Positions 25,892 to 35,734 are shown, counted from the stretch's first letter. The stretch: DNA of 52,330 nucleotides from Psychromonas sp. SA13A (GCF_011378715.1 NZ_WTKU01000027.1:1-52330); one strand, 5' to 3'. Translations and numbers: made by a program. Notes: generated by a model from the sequence alone, not told the origin.

Positions 25892-28171
25892 ATGAGTGAT
25901 GTGTTAGACATGAGTTTAGAAGGCGTGGAGCAATTATCGCTCGCTAAATTTACTGAAGATGCTTATCTCAACTATTCCATGTATGTGATCATGGATCGTG
26001 CACTTCCGCATATCAGCGATGGTTTAAAACCCGTACAACGTCGTATTGTTTTCGCGATGTCTGAATTAGGTTTATCGGCTTTAGCAAAATATAAAAAATC
26101 AGCTCGTACCGTCGGTGACGTATTAGGTAAGTATCATCCCCATGGTGATAGTGCTTGTTATGAAGCGATGGTATTAATGGCGCAACCCTTCTCTTATCGT
26201 TATCCACTAATTGATGGCCAAGGTAACTGGGGAGCACCCGACGACCCTAAATCATTTGCGGCAATGCGTTATACCGAATCCCGTTTGTCTGCTTTTTCTG
26301 AGTTATTACTATCAGAGATAGGCCAAGGTACTACCGATTGGAAACCTAACTTTGATGGCACCTTAAAAGAGCCAGAGTTATTACCCGCTCGTTTACCGCA
26401 TATTCTATTAAATGGCATCACAGGTATTGCCGTCGGTATGGCGACAGACATTCCGCCGCATAATGCACGAGAAGTCGCCGATGCTTGTTTACATCTGATT
26501 GATAATCCTAAAGCGTCTTTAGAAGATCTAATGCAATTTGTGCAAGGCCCTGATTATCCTACTGAAGCAGAAATCATTACACCGCGCAGTGAAATCGTTA
26601 ATATTTATAAAACAGGACGAGGCAGTTTTAAAAGCCGAGCTGTGTACGTAGTAGAAAGTGGTGAAATAGTAGTCACTGCTTTACCGCACCGAGTATCCGG
26701 CGGAAAAATATTAAAAGACATCGCTAAACAGATGCAGGATAAAAAGCTACCAATGGTCGCTGATTTACGCGATGAATCAGACCATGAAAATCCAACGCGC
26801 TTAGTGATCATTCCGCGCTCCAATAGAATCGATATTGAAGCCTTAATGAATCATCTTTTTGCTTCTACGGATTTAGAGGTCAGCCACAAAGTAAACCTTA
26901 ACATGCTTGGATTAAACCAACGCCCAAGTGTTAAAGGCTTAGTCACGATTTTAAGTGAATGGTTAGTGTATCGTCGCAATACGGTTCGTCGTCGCTTACA
27001 ACACCGTTTAGATAAAATACTTGCGCGTGTGCATATATTAGAAGGTTTATTAATTGCTTATCTTAATATTGATGAAGTGATTGAAATTATTCGTACCTAT
27101 GATGATGCCAAAGCTGAGTTAATGTCTCGATACCAATTATCGGACACACAAGCGCATGCTATTTTAGAAATTAAATTACGCCAACTAGCCAAACTTGAAG
27201 AGATTCAAATTCGCGCTGAAATGGCCGAGCTATCTGAAGAGCAAAAGAAATTAGAGCAACTACTTAGCTCAGACAGACGTTTAAATACGCTAGTGAAAAA
27301 AGAGATCAAAGCCGATGCAGAGAAATACGGTGATGATCGACGCTCACCAATGGTTGAAAGGCTAGAAGCAAAAGCATTAACTGAAAAAGAATTAATGCCA
27401 AGTGAATCTGTCACAGTTGTATTATCAACACAGGGTTGGGTACGCAGTGCAAAAGGACATGATGTTGATCCGCAAGCCCTAAGTTTCAAAGCCGGTGACG
27501 AATATTTAACAAGTTGTCAGGGTAAAAGTAATCAAAGCTGTTTATTCATTGATACCACAGGGCGAGTTTACTCTTTAGATGCGCACTCATTACCGTCAGC
27601 TCGATCTCAGGGTGAACCATTAACGGGGCGTTTTAATCAAAATGAAAACGTGCCTTTTGCCTGTGTATTAATGGGAGATGATTCCGACCGTTATATTATC
27701 AGCAGTGACCATGGTTATGGATTTGTCGCTAATTTAAGTGATATTAATAGCCGTAATAAAAACGGTAAAGCATTAATCAACTTAACTACTAATGCTCATT
27801 TACTTGCGCCACAGAAATTATCAAATAACAAACTCGATTTATGCTTAACCATCAGTAATGAAGGTCGCATGTTAATTTTCCCAGTTGCAAGCTTACCAAG
27901 CTTGAGTAAGGGTAAAGGTAACAAGATGATAAACATCATGACAGCTAAAGCGACTAAACGAGAAGAGTTTGTTACTATGCTGAAAATTATCTCGCCAGAA
28001 AGTGCAGTCACCTTGCACGCAGGTAAACGTAAGCTTACTTTAAAGCCAAACGATTTAGCGCATTATCAAGGTGAACGTGGTCGTCGTGGTAATAAATTAC
28101 CACGAGGTCTGCAACGCGTTGATAATGTTGAAGTCATTACATCTGAAGTTGAACAAGAAGAGAACCAATAA
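25892..28171 (+). CDS. parC: Topoisomerase IV subunit A
   Basis: The DNA-cleaving subunit of topoisomerase IV, which unlinks daughter chromosomes. It has 759 residues. The catalytic tyrosine is Tyr127 in AMRYTE (E. coli Tyr120 with a 7-residue offset). The quinolone-resistance region GDSACYEA keeps Ser87 and Glu91, equivalent to the susceptible residues Ser80 and Glu84. I prefer ATG 25892 over 25874 because AGGA lies about 10 bases upstream. parE is not in this window. It is 3 bp from plsC, the E. coli parC-plsC order, so the two are very likely cotranscribed. Confidence 0.96.
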   Translation: MSDVLDMSLEGVEQLSLAKFTEDAYLNYSMYVIMDRALPHISDGLKPVQRRIVFAMSELGLSALAKYKKSARTVGDVLGKYHPHGDSACYEAMVLMAQPFSYRYPLIDGQGNWGAPDDPKSFAAMRYTESRLSAFSELLLSEIGQGTTDWKPNFDGTLKEPELLPARLPHILLNGITGIAVGMATDIPPHNAREVADACLHLIDNPKASLEDLMQFVQGPDYPTEAEIITPRSEIVNIYKTGRGSFKSRAVYVVESGEIVVTALPHRVSGGKILKDIAKQMQDKKLPMVADLRDESDHENPTRLVIIPRSNRIDIEALMNHLFASTDLEVSHKVNLNMLGLNQRPSVKGLVTILSEWLVYRRNTVRRRLQHRLDKILARVHILEGLLIAYLNIDEVIEIIRTYDDAKAELMSRYQLSDTQAHAILEIKLRQLAKLEEIQIRAEMAELSEEQKKLEQLLSSDRRLNTLVKKEIKADAEKYGDDRRSPMVERLEAKALTEKELMPSESVTVVLSTQGWVRSAKGHDVDPQALSFKAGDEYLTSCQGKSNQSCLFIDTTGRVYSLDAHSLPSARSQGEPLTGRFNQNENVPFACVLMGDDSDRYIISSDHGYGFVANLSDINSRNKNGKALINLTTNAHLLAPQKLSNNKLDLCLTISNEGRMLIFPVASLPSLSKGKGNKMINIMTAKATKREEFVTMLKIISPESAVTLHAGKRKLTLKPNDLAHYQGERGRRGNKLPRGLQRVDNVEVITSEVEQEENQ

Positions 28172-28174
28172 ACT

Positions 28175-28918
28175 ATGTTATTTATTATCAGAGCAATTTT
28201 AATTATTGTTGCCGTTATTTTAATGAGTGTGTACTCACTCTTTTATTGTATTTTGAGTCCACGCAATCCTAAAAACACCTATCATTTTGCAATGTTATTT
28301 AGCAAAATGTCACGTTTAGTCGGATTAAAAGTGACTATTCGTGTGCCTGAAAGTGCTAAAAATAATGGTTCGGTTGTGTATATTGCAAATCATCAAAATA
28401 ATTACGATATGGTGACAACAACAGGCGCAGTACAACCTGGATCTGTAACCATCGGTAAAAAAAGTCTGGTATTGATTCCATTCTTTGGCATTATTTATTG
28501 GTTAACAGGTAATATCTTAATTGACCGTGACAATAAGGATAAATCTAAAAATACGATCACTGATGTAGTAGATCAAATGCGCGATAAAAATTTAGGCGTT
28601 TGGATTTTTCCAGAAGGCACTCGTAGTCGTGGCCGTGGTTTAATGCCATTTAAAATGGGGGCATTCCATACGGCGTTACAAGCCGGTGTAAATGTAGTAC
28701 CAACGGTTGTCTCTAATACACATCAACAAGTTAACTTAAATCGTTGGGATAATGGCGAAGTGATTGTTGAAATGTTAGAGCCGATTGATATTACCCAATA
28801 CAAAAAGCGTGAAATTCGTCGTCTCATGAATGATTCATACGACATCATGTTAGCAAAATACAAACAACTTAATAAAGAAGTGAATCGTCCAGATTCTAAT
28901 AGTAACTGTTGTGATTAA
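28175..28918 (+). CDS. plsC: 1-acyl-sn-glycerol-3-phosphate acyltransferase
   Basis: Adds the second acyl chain to lysophosphatidic acid, making phosphatidic acid for membrane lipids. It has 247 residues (E. coli PlsC 245). The catalytic HX4D motif is His73 to Asp78 in NHQNNYDM, and the glycerol-phosphate site is FPEGTRSRG near residue 144. The hydrophobic N-terminal segment (about 3-26) anchors it to the inner membrane. It starts 3 bp after parC. Confidence 0.95.
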   Translation: MLFIIRAILIIVAVILMSVYSLFYCILSPRNPKNTYHFAMLFSKMSRLVGLKVTIRVPESAKNNGSVVYIANHQNNYDMVTTTGAVQPGSVTIGKKSLVLIPFFGIIYWLTGNILIDRDNKDKSKNTITDVVDQMRDKNLGVWIFPEGTRSRGRGLMPFKMGAFHTALQAGVNVVPTVVSNTHQQVNLNRWDNGEVIVEMLEPIDITQYKKREIRRLMNDSYDIMLAKYKQLNKEVNRPDSNSNCCD

Positions 28919-28988
28919 TTAAACTGTCTCTATTCATTGAAAAGCACCATGAATAGAGGTTGTAAACCTTGATATAGAAGAGATAAAA

Positions 28989-29354
28989 ATGTCAGAAGAA
29001 CTTACACACGAAGAATTATTAGCAGAATTAGCTGAAGAAACAGCAGACATTGTTGAAGCTATTTTAGAAGATGGCAGTAACCCTGATGCTGTTTATATGA
29101 TAGAACATCACTTATCTTGTGATAACTTTGACGTATTAGAAAAAGCAGCCATTGCTTGTTTCAAAAAAGGTTATGAGGTAACTGACCCTGAGGAGCTAGA
29201 GTTAGAAGATGGCTCAATTATTCTTAGCTTTGATGTGGTTGTTGAAATGAATTTAGATGAAGAAGCTATTTTTGAAGACGTAGAAAAACTAGTCGCATTA
29301 GCTGAGTCATTTGATATTGATTATGATGGTTGGGGCACTTACCCTGAAGAATAA
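28989..29354 (+). CDS. rraB: RraB, regulator of ribonuclease E activity
   Basis: A 121-residue, strongly acidic cytoplasmic protein that in E. coli binds RNase E and alters its RNA choice. The AVYMIEHHLSCDNFDVLEKA segment and the C-terminal DYDGWGTYPEE are characteristic. It is slightly shorter than E. coli RraB (138) because the acidic tail ends early. It is 70 bp downstream of plsC with no terminator between, so some read-through from parC-plsC is possible. Confidence 0.92.
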   Translation: MSEELTHEELLAELAEETADIVEAILEDGSNPDAVYMIEHHLSCDNFDVLEKAAIACFKKGYEVTDPEELELEDGSIILSFDVVVEMNLDEEAIFEDVEKLVALAESFDIDYDGWGTYPEE

Positions 29355-29381
29355 GGTTTAACTACCTTATTAAAATTGATA

Positions 29382-29410
29382 AAAAAACCAAGCGACGAGC
29401 TTGGTTTTTT
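29382..29410. terminator. Bidirectional terminator between rraB and the DUF2750 gene
   Basis: A perfect 12-bp stem (aaaaaaccaagc with gcttggtttttt) encloses the loop gacga, with T runs on both strands. It separates rraB from the convergent gene at 29489. Confidence 0.92.
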
Positions 29411-29488
29411 ATATTTTAGTCATTTATTTCAAAAAACAATCATTTTACAAAAGACTGTCACTTCACAAAGAAACAATCGTTGTCAAAA

Positions 29489-29896
29489 TCAAACTGCTTC
29501 TGTTGCTTCAGGTTCTACTTCAACGTCTGCATCATCAACTTGAAATTTTTCAATTAATGCATTTTTTAAGACCATTGCTTCAATCTCTAAACCACACAAC
29601 TCTTCATCCCAGTTAACGCCCGCAAAAACTTGCTGTTTTTGCATGCCGTCTAACCATGATTCAAAGAAAACCTCTAAAGCAATAGGTTCAACTTTGTAGT
29701 TTGCCCACTCTTCTGATTTTAACTTCTCAGCCAAAGCGGCATCAGACCAAAATAAATAAACAGCAGTGGCATCTTTGTTGTCATGTGCATGGCAATTTGC
29801 CCAGCCTAGCGTTTCATCAAATAAACCAAATAATTCATTGTTTGCAGCGACTTGTTCTACAAATAGTTCTGCACGTTTTAAATATTGTTCTTTCAT
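29489..29896 (-). CDS. DUF2750-like protein
   Basis: A 135-residue acidic cytoplasmic protein. The AVYLFWSDAALAEKLKSEEW stretch and the following I-A-L-E-V-F-F-E-S-W-L segment resemble the DUF2750 family, recognised by eye only; function unknown. The tail is acidic (DDADVEVEPEATEAV). It starts 11 bp after the ubiK stop, so it forms a two-gene unit with ubiK. Confidence 0.65.
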   Translation of the reverse strand: MKEQYLKRAELFVEQVAANNELFGLFDETLGWANCHAHDNKDATAVYLFWSDAALAEKLKSEEWANYKVEPIALEVFFESWLDGMQKQQVFAGVNWDEELCGLEIEAMVLKNALIEKFQVDDADVEVEPEATEAV

Positions 29897-29907
29897 TTGA
29901 TTCCTAC

Positions 29908-30267
29908 TTACGCTTGTTCGTTGTTTTGTGAAACATTTTTTGAAAGGTTTGTTGAATTCTTTTCTGACTGACTTTCTGTTTCGCTTTGTGGCTGACTTTG
30001 AGCTGCATTAGGTGCTTTATTCTGCTCTAACTTAGCTTCTAATTGTGCAAATTTCTCTTCCATTTGGTTGAGTTTTTCACGAGTGCGCAATAGTACATGT
30101 GTTTGCACATCAAACTCTTCGCGGCTAACCATGTCTAACTTGCCTAGTTGAGCTTGTAATACTTGCTTCACTTTTCGGTCAATTTCATTACCAAAGCTTT
30201 TTACACCTTCAGGCATTGCATCACTGACTTGCTTTGCTATTTCTTCTAATTTCTGTGGATTAAACAT
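29908..30267 (-). CDS. ubiK: UbiK, ubiquinone biosynthesis accessory factor
   Basis: A small coiled-coil protein (BMFP domain, YqiC in E. coli) that assists the UbiJ-dependent steps of ubiquinone synthesis. It has 119 residues. The conserved part (about 1-80) shows MFNPQKLEEIAKQVSDAMP, an amphipathic helix, then the DMVSREEFDVQTHVLLRTRE segment and a Leu-rich coiled coil. The last 40 residues are a low-complexity Gln/Ser/Asn/Glu tail absent from the 96-residue E. coli protein. It is the first gene of a pair with the DUF2750-like gene. Confidence 0.9.
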   Translation of the reverse strand: MFNPQKLEEIAKQVSDAMPEGVKSFGNEIDRKVKQVLQAQLGKLDMVSREEFDVQTHVLLRTREKLNQMEEKFAQLEAKLEQNKAPNAAQSQPQSETESQSEKNSTNLSKNVSQNNEQA

Positions 30268-30406
30268 AAAAAGCTCCTTAATATTTAACCGCTATTGTAA
30301 ACCCCAGTCCATTTAATTTCTATGGGAATATCCGGCATTGCTTATTTTTTGACAAGTAGAGGAGCAATAATCAATTGCCACAATCTATAAATTTGATGCT
30401 CTCTGT

Positions 30407-31288
30407 TTAACTTTCAACACAATTCAAAAAAGCATCAATCAAGGGTTCAGATAAACGAGTTTTGTAACAGCAAACACCCAAATTAAAAGACGCGATTTCC
30501 CCAATCCCAGACAAGCTTTGTACACGGTATCGGACAGGACTATTTTCCACAACAACATCCGGGACAATTCCCACTCCACAACCTAAAGCCACCATGCTGA
30601 TCAAGGCTTCATGGCCTGCTACTTTTGCATATATTTGTGGTTTACCTGATTTTAGTGATCGGAACCAAGTATCGAAACGACGACGTATTGGGCCATGCTC
30701 AGGTAAAATAAAGGGGATATTTTTCCAGTCCATCGGTAATTGTTTGATCATTTGAGTCACTGCGCAAGGTATGGTCGGAGCGACAATCGATAAAGGAATT
30801 TCAGCTAATTGGCTAAAATGTAAACGAGCGGGAAAGTTATCTGGAAAAGCCGTGATAGCAAAATCGACTTGGTGCTGCATTACTTGCTCAATCGCGACGG
30901 CACTATCACCCGTAGATAGTTTAATATCGACATTAGGATGAATACGCCTAAATCGTTCTAGAATAGGAGGAAGATGGCTATAGGCAGCGGTAACCGAGCA
31001 GTATAAATTAATTTCACCTTCTAATTCATTCGTACCTTTAGTGATTGAATGCTTAAGCAGTTCCCATTGCTCTATTTGTTGAGTGGCAAACTGTTTAAAA
31101 GCCACGCCCGCTTCAGTTAATAACACTGATCGATTATCGCGTATTAACAAGCTACAACCAAGTTCGTCTTCCAAACGTTGAATAAGTCGGCTTAAAGTAG
31201 ACGGACTCACGTGCATGGCTAACGCGGTTTTTGAAAAATGTAAGCTTTGACTTAAATGGACAAACGTTTGCAATGACTTAATATCCAT
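30407..31288 (-). CDS. ilvY: IlvY, LysR-type activator of ilvC
   Basis: A LysR-family regulator that activates ilvC in response to acetolactate or acetohydroxybutyrate. It has 293 residues. The N-terminal HTH is HFSKTALAMHVSPSTLSRLI. The strongest signatures are SVTAAYSHLPPILERFR, GPIRRRFDTWFR, and GHEALISMVALGCGVGIVPD, which match E. coli IlvY closely. In E. coli ilvY is divergent from and next to ilvC; here it points the same way but sseA lies between, so the shared operator region has been split. Confidence 0.92.
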   Translation of the reverse strand: MDIKSLQTFVHLSQSLHFSKTALAMHVSPSTLSRLIQRLEDELGCSLLIRDNRSVLLTEAGVAFKQFATQQIEQWELLKHSITKGTNELEGEINLYCSVTAAYSHLPPILERFRRIHPNVDIKLSTGDSAVAIEQVMQHQVDFAITAFPDNFPARLHFSQLAEIPLSIVAPTIPCAVTQMIKQLPMDWKNIPFILPEHGPIRRRFDTWFRSLKSGKPQIYAKVAGHEALISMVALGCGVGIVPDVVVENSPVRYRVQSLSGIGEIASFNLGVCCYKTRLSEPLIDAFLNCVES

Positions 31289-31397
31289 TTAACGTGCCCC
31301 ATTTATTTTATTTAACATTCTTTTATTTGGTATTATGATCTTCACACTATGGTCTTCATATTATGGTTTTACTCTGTTGCGTGACTTTTTAAAAAAG

Positions 31398-32267
31398 CTA
31401 ATCCGTCACTTTTTGCACAACAGGTAAATTGTCATTTGCGCCCCACTCACTCCATGATCCGTCATAAACACTTAATGCATCATAACCTGCAATTTTAGCG
31501 GCTAAAGCAAGAATACAAGCAGTCACACCGGAGCCACAACTGAATACCAAGCGTTGTTTTTGCGGCATTAAAGCCTCAAATACTTGTGCCAATTGGTAAG
31601 CACTTTTCATGGTTTTATTATTCAATATTTCTTCAATCGGTAAATTTATCGCTGATGGCATATGCCCTGAACGTAATCCAGGTCTAAATTCAAGCTCTTC
31701 GCCTAAAAAGCGGGCTTTAGGTCTGGCATCAATAATCGATACCCCTTGTTTATCAATAGCATCATGTACCTGTTCTTTATTGCTGATTAATTCAGGTTGA
31801 TAGATTGCTTTAAAATCACCTTGTTGATACCCATCAGTACAAGGAGGTTGAGTATCTACGGTCAATCCTGCTTCTTTCCAAGCTGGCAAACCACCATCTA
31901 ATACAGCAATATTATTAAACCCCATCGCTTTAAACATCCACCACACTCTTGGACTGGAGAAAATACCAACACTGTCATACACCACAATCGCATGGTCATT
32001 ATTAATACCCAATAATTGTGCTGACAATTCAAAATGCTGTGCAGTCGGCATCATATGAGGTAATGCACTTTTTTTATCACACACTTCGCGGTCAAAATCG
32101 AAAAAACGAGAATTATCAATACGTTCAGTCAACCACTCTTGATAACCGTTGCGCATTGTCATCGGCATATGCCAGCTTGCATCTAACAAAATCAAGTTTG
32201 TATGGTGCAAGTGTTGAGCCAACCATTCGATCGATACCAAATCACTCGGCAATACCAGTGAAGACAT
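31398..32267 (-). CDS. sseA: 3-mercaptopyruvate sulfurtransferase (rhodanese)
   Basis: Transfers sulfur from 3-mercaptopyruvate to an acceptor. It has two rhodanese domains: an inactive N-terminal one and a C-terminal one with catalytic Cys244. The active loop CGSGVTA is the mercaptopyruvate type rather than the thiosulfate type (CRKGVTA). It has 289 residues. I chose ATG 32267 because AAGGA lies nine bases upstream; an ATG at 32315 would add 16 residues without a site. It sits between ilvY and ilvC on the ilvY strand. Confidence 0.92.
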   Translation of the reverse strand: MSSLVLPSDLVSIEWLAQHLHHTNLILLDASWHMPMTMRNGYQEWLTERIDNSRFFDFDREVCDKKSALPHMMPTAQHFELSAQLLGINNDHAIVVYDSVGIFSSPRVWWMFKAMGFNNIAVLDGGLPAWKEAGLTVDTQPPCTDGYQQGDFKAIYQPELISNKEQVHDAIDKQGVSIIDARPKARFLGEELEFRPGLRSGHMPSAINLPIEEILNNKTMKSAYQLAQVFEALMPQKQRLVFSCGSGVTACILALAAKIAGYDALSVYDGSWSEWGANDNLPVVQKVTD

Positions 32268-32422
32268 AAAAATTCCTTTTAAGACAACAAGATAAGAAAG
32301 TGTAAACGTTAACAATTACTAATTATAAAGCAACCTATACAAATCAACAATAACCCTACAAGGGTTCAACATACAGTATTGTTAAATTGGGTGTGATAAA
32401 AAAGTAATGCTTTTCCTATAAA

Positions 32423-32493
32423 TGCAATAATAACGGCTGGATATTTCATTTATTGCAACATGACATTGCTAATATATCATTTTGCGCAATATT
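32423..32493 (+). promoter_or_regulatory. Candidate IlvY operator region of ilvC
   Basis: An 8-bp perfect inverted repeat, tgcaataa (32423-32430) with ttattgca (32450-32457), is followed by the palindrome ttgcgcaa (32482-32489) overlapping the -35 element. LysR activators bind such arrays, and E. coli IlvY binds an operator overlapping the ilvC -35. The identity of the binding protein is inferred. Confidence 0.45.
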
Positions 32494-32509
32494 ACTTATA
32501 CGTTATAGT
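32482..32509 (+). promoter_or_regulatory. Putative ilvC promoter
   Basis: TTGCGC (32482-32487) and TATAGT (32504-32509) are 16 bp apart, about 140 bp before the ilvC start. The -35 lies inside the candidate operator. Inference from consensus. Confidence 0.5.
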
Positions 32510-32651
32510 GACCACCGAAATGTAAACAACGTTCAATATTAAACGTTATATATAATTGTATTAAGTATTAGATCTAAGTTTTCAGTAAAAATAGAACACT
32601 TAAAGATTACAATTAATTTACCCCTATTAATTTATTTTGGAGCTCAGCTAA

Positions 32652-34133
32652 ATGGCTAACTACTTTAACACTCTTCCTCTACGTGAGAAGTTACATCAAC
32701 TAGGTCAATGTCGTTTTATGGATCGCAGCGAATTTGCTGAAGGAAGTGAAGCATTAAAAGGCAAAAAAGTAGTTATCATCGGTTGTGGTGCACAAGGTTT
32801 AAACCAAGGTTTAAACATGCGTGATTCAGGCCTTGACGTTTCTTACACTTTACGTGCTGCAGCTATCGCTGAAAAACGTCAATCATGGAAAAATGCTACG
32901 GAAAATGGTTTCACAGTAGGTACTTACGAAGAACTAATTCCACAAGCTGACTTGCTATGTAACTTAACACCTGACAAACAGCATACAGCGGTAGTCGGTG
33001 CGGTTATGCCTCTTATGAAAGAAGGCGCTACACTAGCTTACTCACACGGTTTTAATATTGTTGAAGAAGGTATGCAAGTACGTGAAGATATCACTGTCAT
33101 CATGTGTGCACCTAAATGTCCTGGTTCTGAAGTACGTGAAGAATACAAACGTGGTTTCGGTGTTCCAACACTAATCGCTGTTCACCCAGCAAATGATCCA
33201 CAGGGTCACGGCCTTGCATGGGCTAAAGCATACGCATCTGCTACAGGTGGTGATCGTGCTGGTGTTCTTATGTCTTCTTTTGTTGCTGAAGTTAAATCTG
33301 ACCTGATGGGTGAGCAAACTATCCTTTGTGGTATGTTACAAACTGGCGCAATCTTAGGTTACGAAAAAATGGTTGCTGACGGTCTTGAGCCAGCATACGC
33401 TTCTAAACTAATTCAATACGGTTGGGAAACAGTAACTGAAGGCCTTAAATACGGCGGCATCACTAACATGATGGATCGCCTATCTAACCCAGCTAAAATC
33501 AAAGCGTTTGATATGTCTTTACAACTTAAAGATATCCTACGTCCACTATTCAACAAGCACATGGATGACATCATTGAAGGCGAATTCTCTGCAACTATGA
33601 TGGCTGACTGGGCTAACGATGACGTTAATCTACTTAAATGGCGTGCAGCAACAGCTGAAACTGGTTTCGAAAAACAACCAGCTGGTGACATGGAAATCGG
33701 TGAGCAAGAGTTCTACGACCATGGTATCTTCTTAGTTGCAATGATCAAAGCAGGTGTTGAGCTAGCATTTGAAGCGATGACTGCATCAGGTATCATCGAA
33801 GAGTCTGCATACTACGAGTCTCTACATGAAACACCACTTATTGCTAACACTATCGCTCGTAAGAAACTTTACGAAATGAACGTTGTTATCTCTGATACAG
33901 CGGAATACGGTTGTTACCTGTTTGATCACGCTGCAAAACCACTACTTGCAGACTTCGTTAAAGCAATGAGCCCACAATACCTAGGTTCAGCACTTGAAGT
34001 TAAGTCTAACTCTGTTGATAACGCGCGTTTAATCGAAATCAATGAAGAAATTCGTAGCCATCCAGTAGAAATCGTAGGTAAGAAACTACGTGGTTACATG
34101 AAAGACATGAAAACAATCGTTGAAGCTTCTTAA
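32652..34133 (+). CDS. ilvC: Ketol-acid reductoisomerase (long, class II form)
   Basis: NADPH-dependent isomerisation and reduction of acetolactate and acetohydroxybutyrate, the second step of valine and isoleucine synthesis. It has 493 residues, matching the long E. coli form with duplicated C-terminal domain. The nucleotide-binding loop is [20 protein letters not shown] near 35-54; the metal-binding acidic residues lie in the helical domains ([15 protein letters not shown]). GGAG precedes the ATG. Its codon use (frequent GGT, CGT, TCT) suggests strong expression. The last 18 codons and the terminator are repeated downstream (see the repeat entry). Confidence 0.97.
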   Translation: MANYFNTLPLREKLHQLGQCRFMDRSEFAEGSEALKGKKVVIIGCGAQGLNQGLNMRDSGLDVSYTLRAAAIAEKRQSWKNATENGFTVGTYEELIPQADLLCNLTPDKQHTAVVGAVMPLMKEGATLAYSHGFNIVEEGMQVREDITVIMCAPKCPGSEVREEYKRGFGVPTLIAVHPANDPQGHGLAWAKAYASATGGDRAGVLMSSFVAEVKSDLMGEQTILCGMLQTGAILGYEKMVADGLEPAYASKLIQYGWETVTEGLKYGGITNMMDRLSNPAKIKAFDMSLQLKDILRPLFNKHMDDIIEGEFSATMMADWANDDVNLLKWRAATAETGFEKQPAGDMEIGEQEFYDHGIFLVAMIKAGVELAFEAMTASGIIEESAYYESLHETPLIANTIARKKLYEMNVVISDTAEYGCYLFDHAAKPLLADFVKAMSPQYLGSALEVKSNSVDNARLIEINEEIRSHPVEIVGKKLRGYMKDMKTIVEAS

Positions 34134-34170
34134 TTATTAGTTAAGAATTAACTAAATAAGTTTTCTATTT

Positions 34171-34196
34171 AAGCCAAGCATTTGCTTGGCTTTTTT
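34171..34196 (+). terminator. ilvC terminator, first copy
   Basis: A stem aagccaagc/gcttggctt around loop attt, followed by six T residues, 37 bp past the ilvC stop. Confidence 0.92.
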
Positions 34197-34333
34197 ATGT
34201 CTTCTGAAAAGTAAGAAACTACGTGGCGTTATGAAAACACGAAAGACATGAAAGACATGAAAACTATCGTAGAAGCTTCTCTTAATTGTGAGGTGATAAT
34301 TAGTTAAGAATTAACTAATTAAGTTTTCTATTT

Positions 34334-34359
34334 AAGCCAAGCATTTGCTTGGCTTTTTT
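34334..34359 (+). terminator. ilvC terminator, second copy
   Basis: The same hairpin and T run as at 34171, repeated exactly 163 bp further on. Confidence 0.9.
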
Positions 34360-34487
34360 ATGTCTTCTGAAAAGTAAGAAACTACGTGGCGTTATGAAAA
34401 CACGAAACACATGAAAACTGTCGTAGAAGCTTCCCTTAATTGTGAGGTAATAATTAGTTAAGAATTAACTAAATAAGTTTTCTATTT

Positions 34488-34513
34488 AAGCCAAGCATTT
34501 GCTTGGCTTTTTT
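34488..34513 (+). terminator. ilvC terminator, third copy
   Basis: The same hairpin and T run, 154 bp after the second copy. Confidence 0.9.
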
Positions 34514-34631
34514 ATGTCTTCTGAAAAGTAAGAAACTACGTGGCGTTATGAAAACACGAAACACATGAAAACAATCGTAGAATATTTTTAACATTTAAAT
34601 TCGTTACGTCTTAAAAAGAAACGAGGATGTT

Positions 34632-35243
34632 TTATACGAATGTCGGTAATAATGAGCGTATACCATCAATAAACATCTGTACTGACATGATCAGTAGTAA
34701 CATGCCCATTAACCTTTCTAACGCTTTTAGGCCTTTGGTTTTTAGAATCTTATAAAGTTGTGTCGAGAATAATAAAACCATGGCCGATAACAACCAAGCT
34801 AATAATAATGAAGCAAATAATTCACTGGTATGCTCTGCATTAGTTTTAGCTAATACTAACAATGTTGCTAATGCGGCAGGTCCGGCAATCATTGGCATTG
34901 CAATCGGAACGACTAATGGTTCATCTCCTTTTGTCGTAGCAAATAGATCTGAGCCATCGGAATTAGGAAAAATCATTTTCAAAGCAATAACAAAGAAAAT
35001 AATTCCACCAGCAATCGTTATTGCCTCAGTTTGAAGGTGAAATAAACTTAAAAAATGCTCTCCAAAAAATAGAAAAATAAGTAATATAATTAAACCAATC
35101 ACCATCTCTCTAACAATTATTGTTGCATGCCTTTTCTTATCTATATTTTTTAAAATACTTAATAATAAAGGTACATTGCCTAAGGGATCGAGTATAAAAA
35201 ATAATAAAATAGCTGTAGAAAAAATCGGAAATGAATTTTCCAT
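34632..35243 (-). CDS. MarC family integral membrane protein (YhgN-like)
   Basis: A 203-residue inner-membrane protein with six predicted helices. The opening helix with FFILDPLGNVPLLLSIL and the central VPIAMPMIAGPAALATLLVL are typical of the MarC/YhgN family (NAAT group), which has been linked to amino-acid transport and, wrongly in the past, to multiple antibiotic resistance. The substrate is unknown. It converges on ilvC, and the repeated terminator array lies between. Confidence 0.87.
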   Translation of the reverse strand: MENSFPIFSTAILLFFILDPLGNVPLLLSILKNIDKKRHATIIVREMVIGLIILLIFLFFGEHFLSLFHLQTEAITIAGGIIFFVIALKMIFPNSDGSDLFATTKGDEPLVVPIAMPMIAGPAALATLLVLAKTNAEHTSELFASLLLAWLLSAMVLLFSTQLYKILKTKGLKALERLMGMLLLIMSVQMFIDGIRSLLPTFV

Positions 35244-35476
35244 AGAAAAGCACCTTATGCATTAATAAATGAGAGAATTAAATGCTGGTTATTGTAGGGG
35301 GTTAAATATAGAGAGCAATGTGTTTATAGTGCTTACTAGTCAATAAGCAATTAACTAATCATCAGTAAATAAGTAAACCAAGTAATGAGCCTTCGCATTA
35401 TGTATTGTTAATAGCGCATACAAGCCATATAATTTAATCAATACGCTTACCCATAATGTAAAATACAAGGTTATCA

Positions 35477-35734
35477 ATGAATCCAATTATTGCAATTTTA
35501 AAAGAGCACAACGTAAGTGATGAAAAAGTAAAATCACTTTTTGAAGCATTAACTCAAAATCCTATGATGGCACTCAGCCTTGTGCAGGAACTAGGTATTC
35601 CTCCTGAACAATTAAAGCAGTTGATGGGGACAATAATGACTCAACCTCATTTAATTAAAGAAGCAACAGATGAACTAGGTTTAGACTTTGCAAAAGTACA
35701 AGAAGCAAAAGACAAATTAAATAATCCAGTTTAA
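35477..35734 (+). CDS. DUF2999 family protein
   Basis: An 85-residue acidic helical protein without signal peptide. LTQNPMMALSLVQELGIPPEQLKQLMG and the ATDELGLDFAKVQEAK tail (split here to show the two helical blocks) match the DUF2999 pattern of marine gammaproteobacteria. Function unknown. A possible AAGG-type ribosome site (caaggttatcaATG) precedes the ATG. It stands alone, convergent with the lipoprotein gene at 35889. Confidence 0.75.
   Translation: MNPIIAILKEHNVSDEKVKSLFEALTQNPMMALSLVQELGIPPEQLKQLMGTIMTQPHLIKEATDELGLDFAKVQEAKDKLNNPV

Larger units (their letters stand above)
32268..32651. other. Divergent sseA-ilvC control region
   Basis: About 384 bp. It contains the candidate IlvY operator and ilvC promoter (separate entries), then a leader of about 135 bases before ilvC. 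The leader has two AACGTT palindromes eight bases apart (near 32528-32547). I did not identify an attenuator peptide with runs of Ile, Leu or Val codons. Confidence 0.5.
34078..34582 (+). repeat. Tandem array of ilvC 3' end plus terminator
   Basis: Four consecutive units each begin gtaagaaactacgtgg. Unit 1 (34078-34210) is the genuine end of ilvC with its terminator. Units 2 (34211-34373) and 3 (34374-34527) repeat the last codons in altered form, an 8-bp inverted repeat (ttagttaa/ttaactaa) and a full terminator. Unit 4 (34528-34582) stops before the terminator. Units 2-4 carry an extra cgttatgaaaacacgaa block absent from ilvC. Each of units 2 and 3 contains a tiny frame reading MKTIVEAS or MKTVVEAS followed by LNCEVIIS and a stop; I have no evidence these are translated. 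Confidence 0.9.

Noticed and set aside
29401..29616. 71-residue plus-strand frame
   Set aside because: It begins in the rraB terminator and overlaps the DUF2750-like gene on the opposite strand.
34211..34582. ilvC pseudogene
   Set aside because: Only the last 18 codons or so are copied, with terminators; it is a repeat array, not a broken gene copy.
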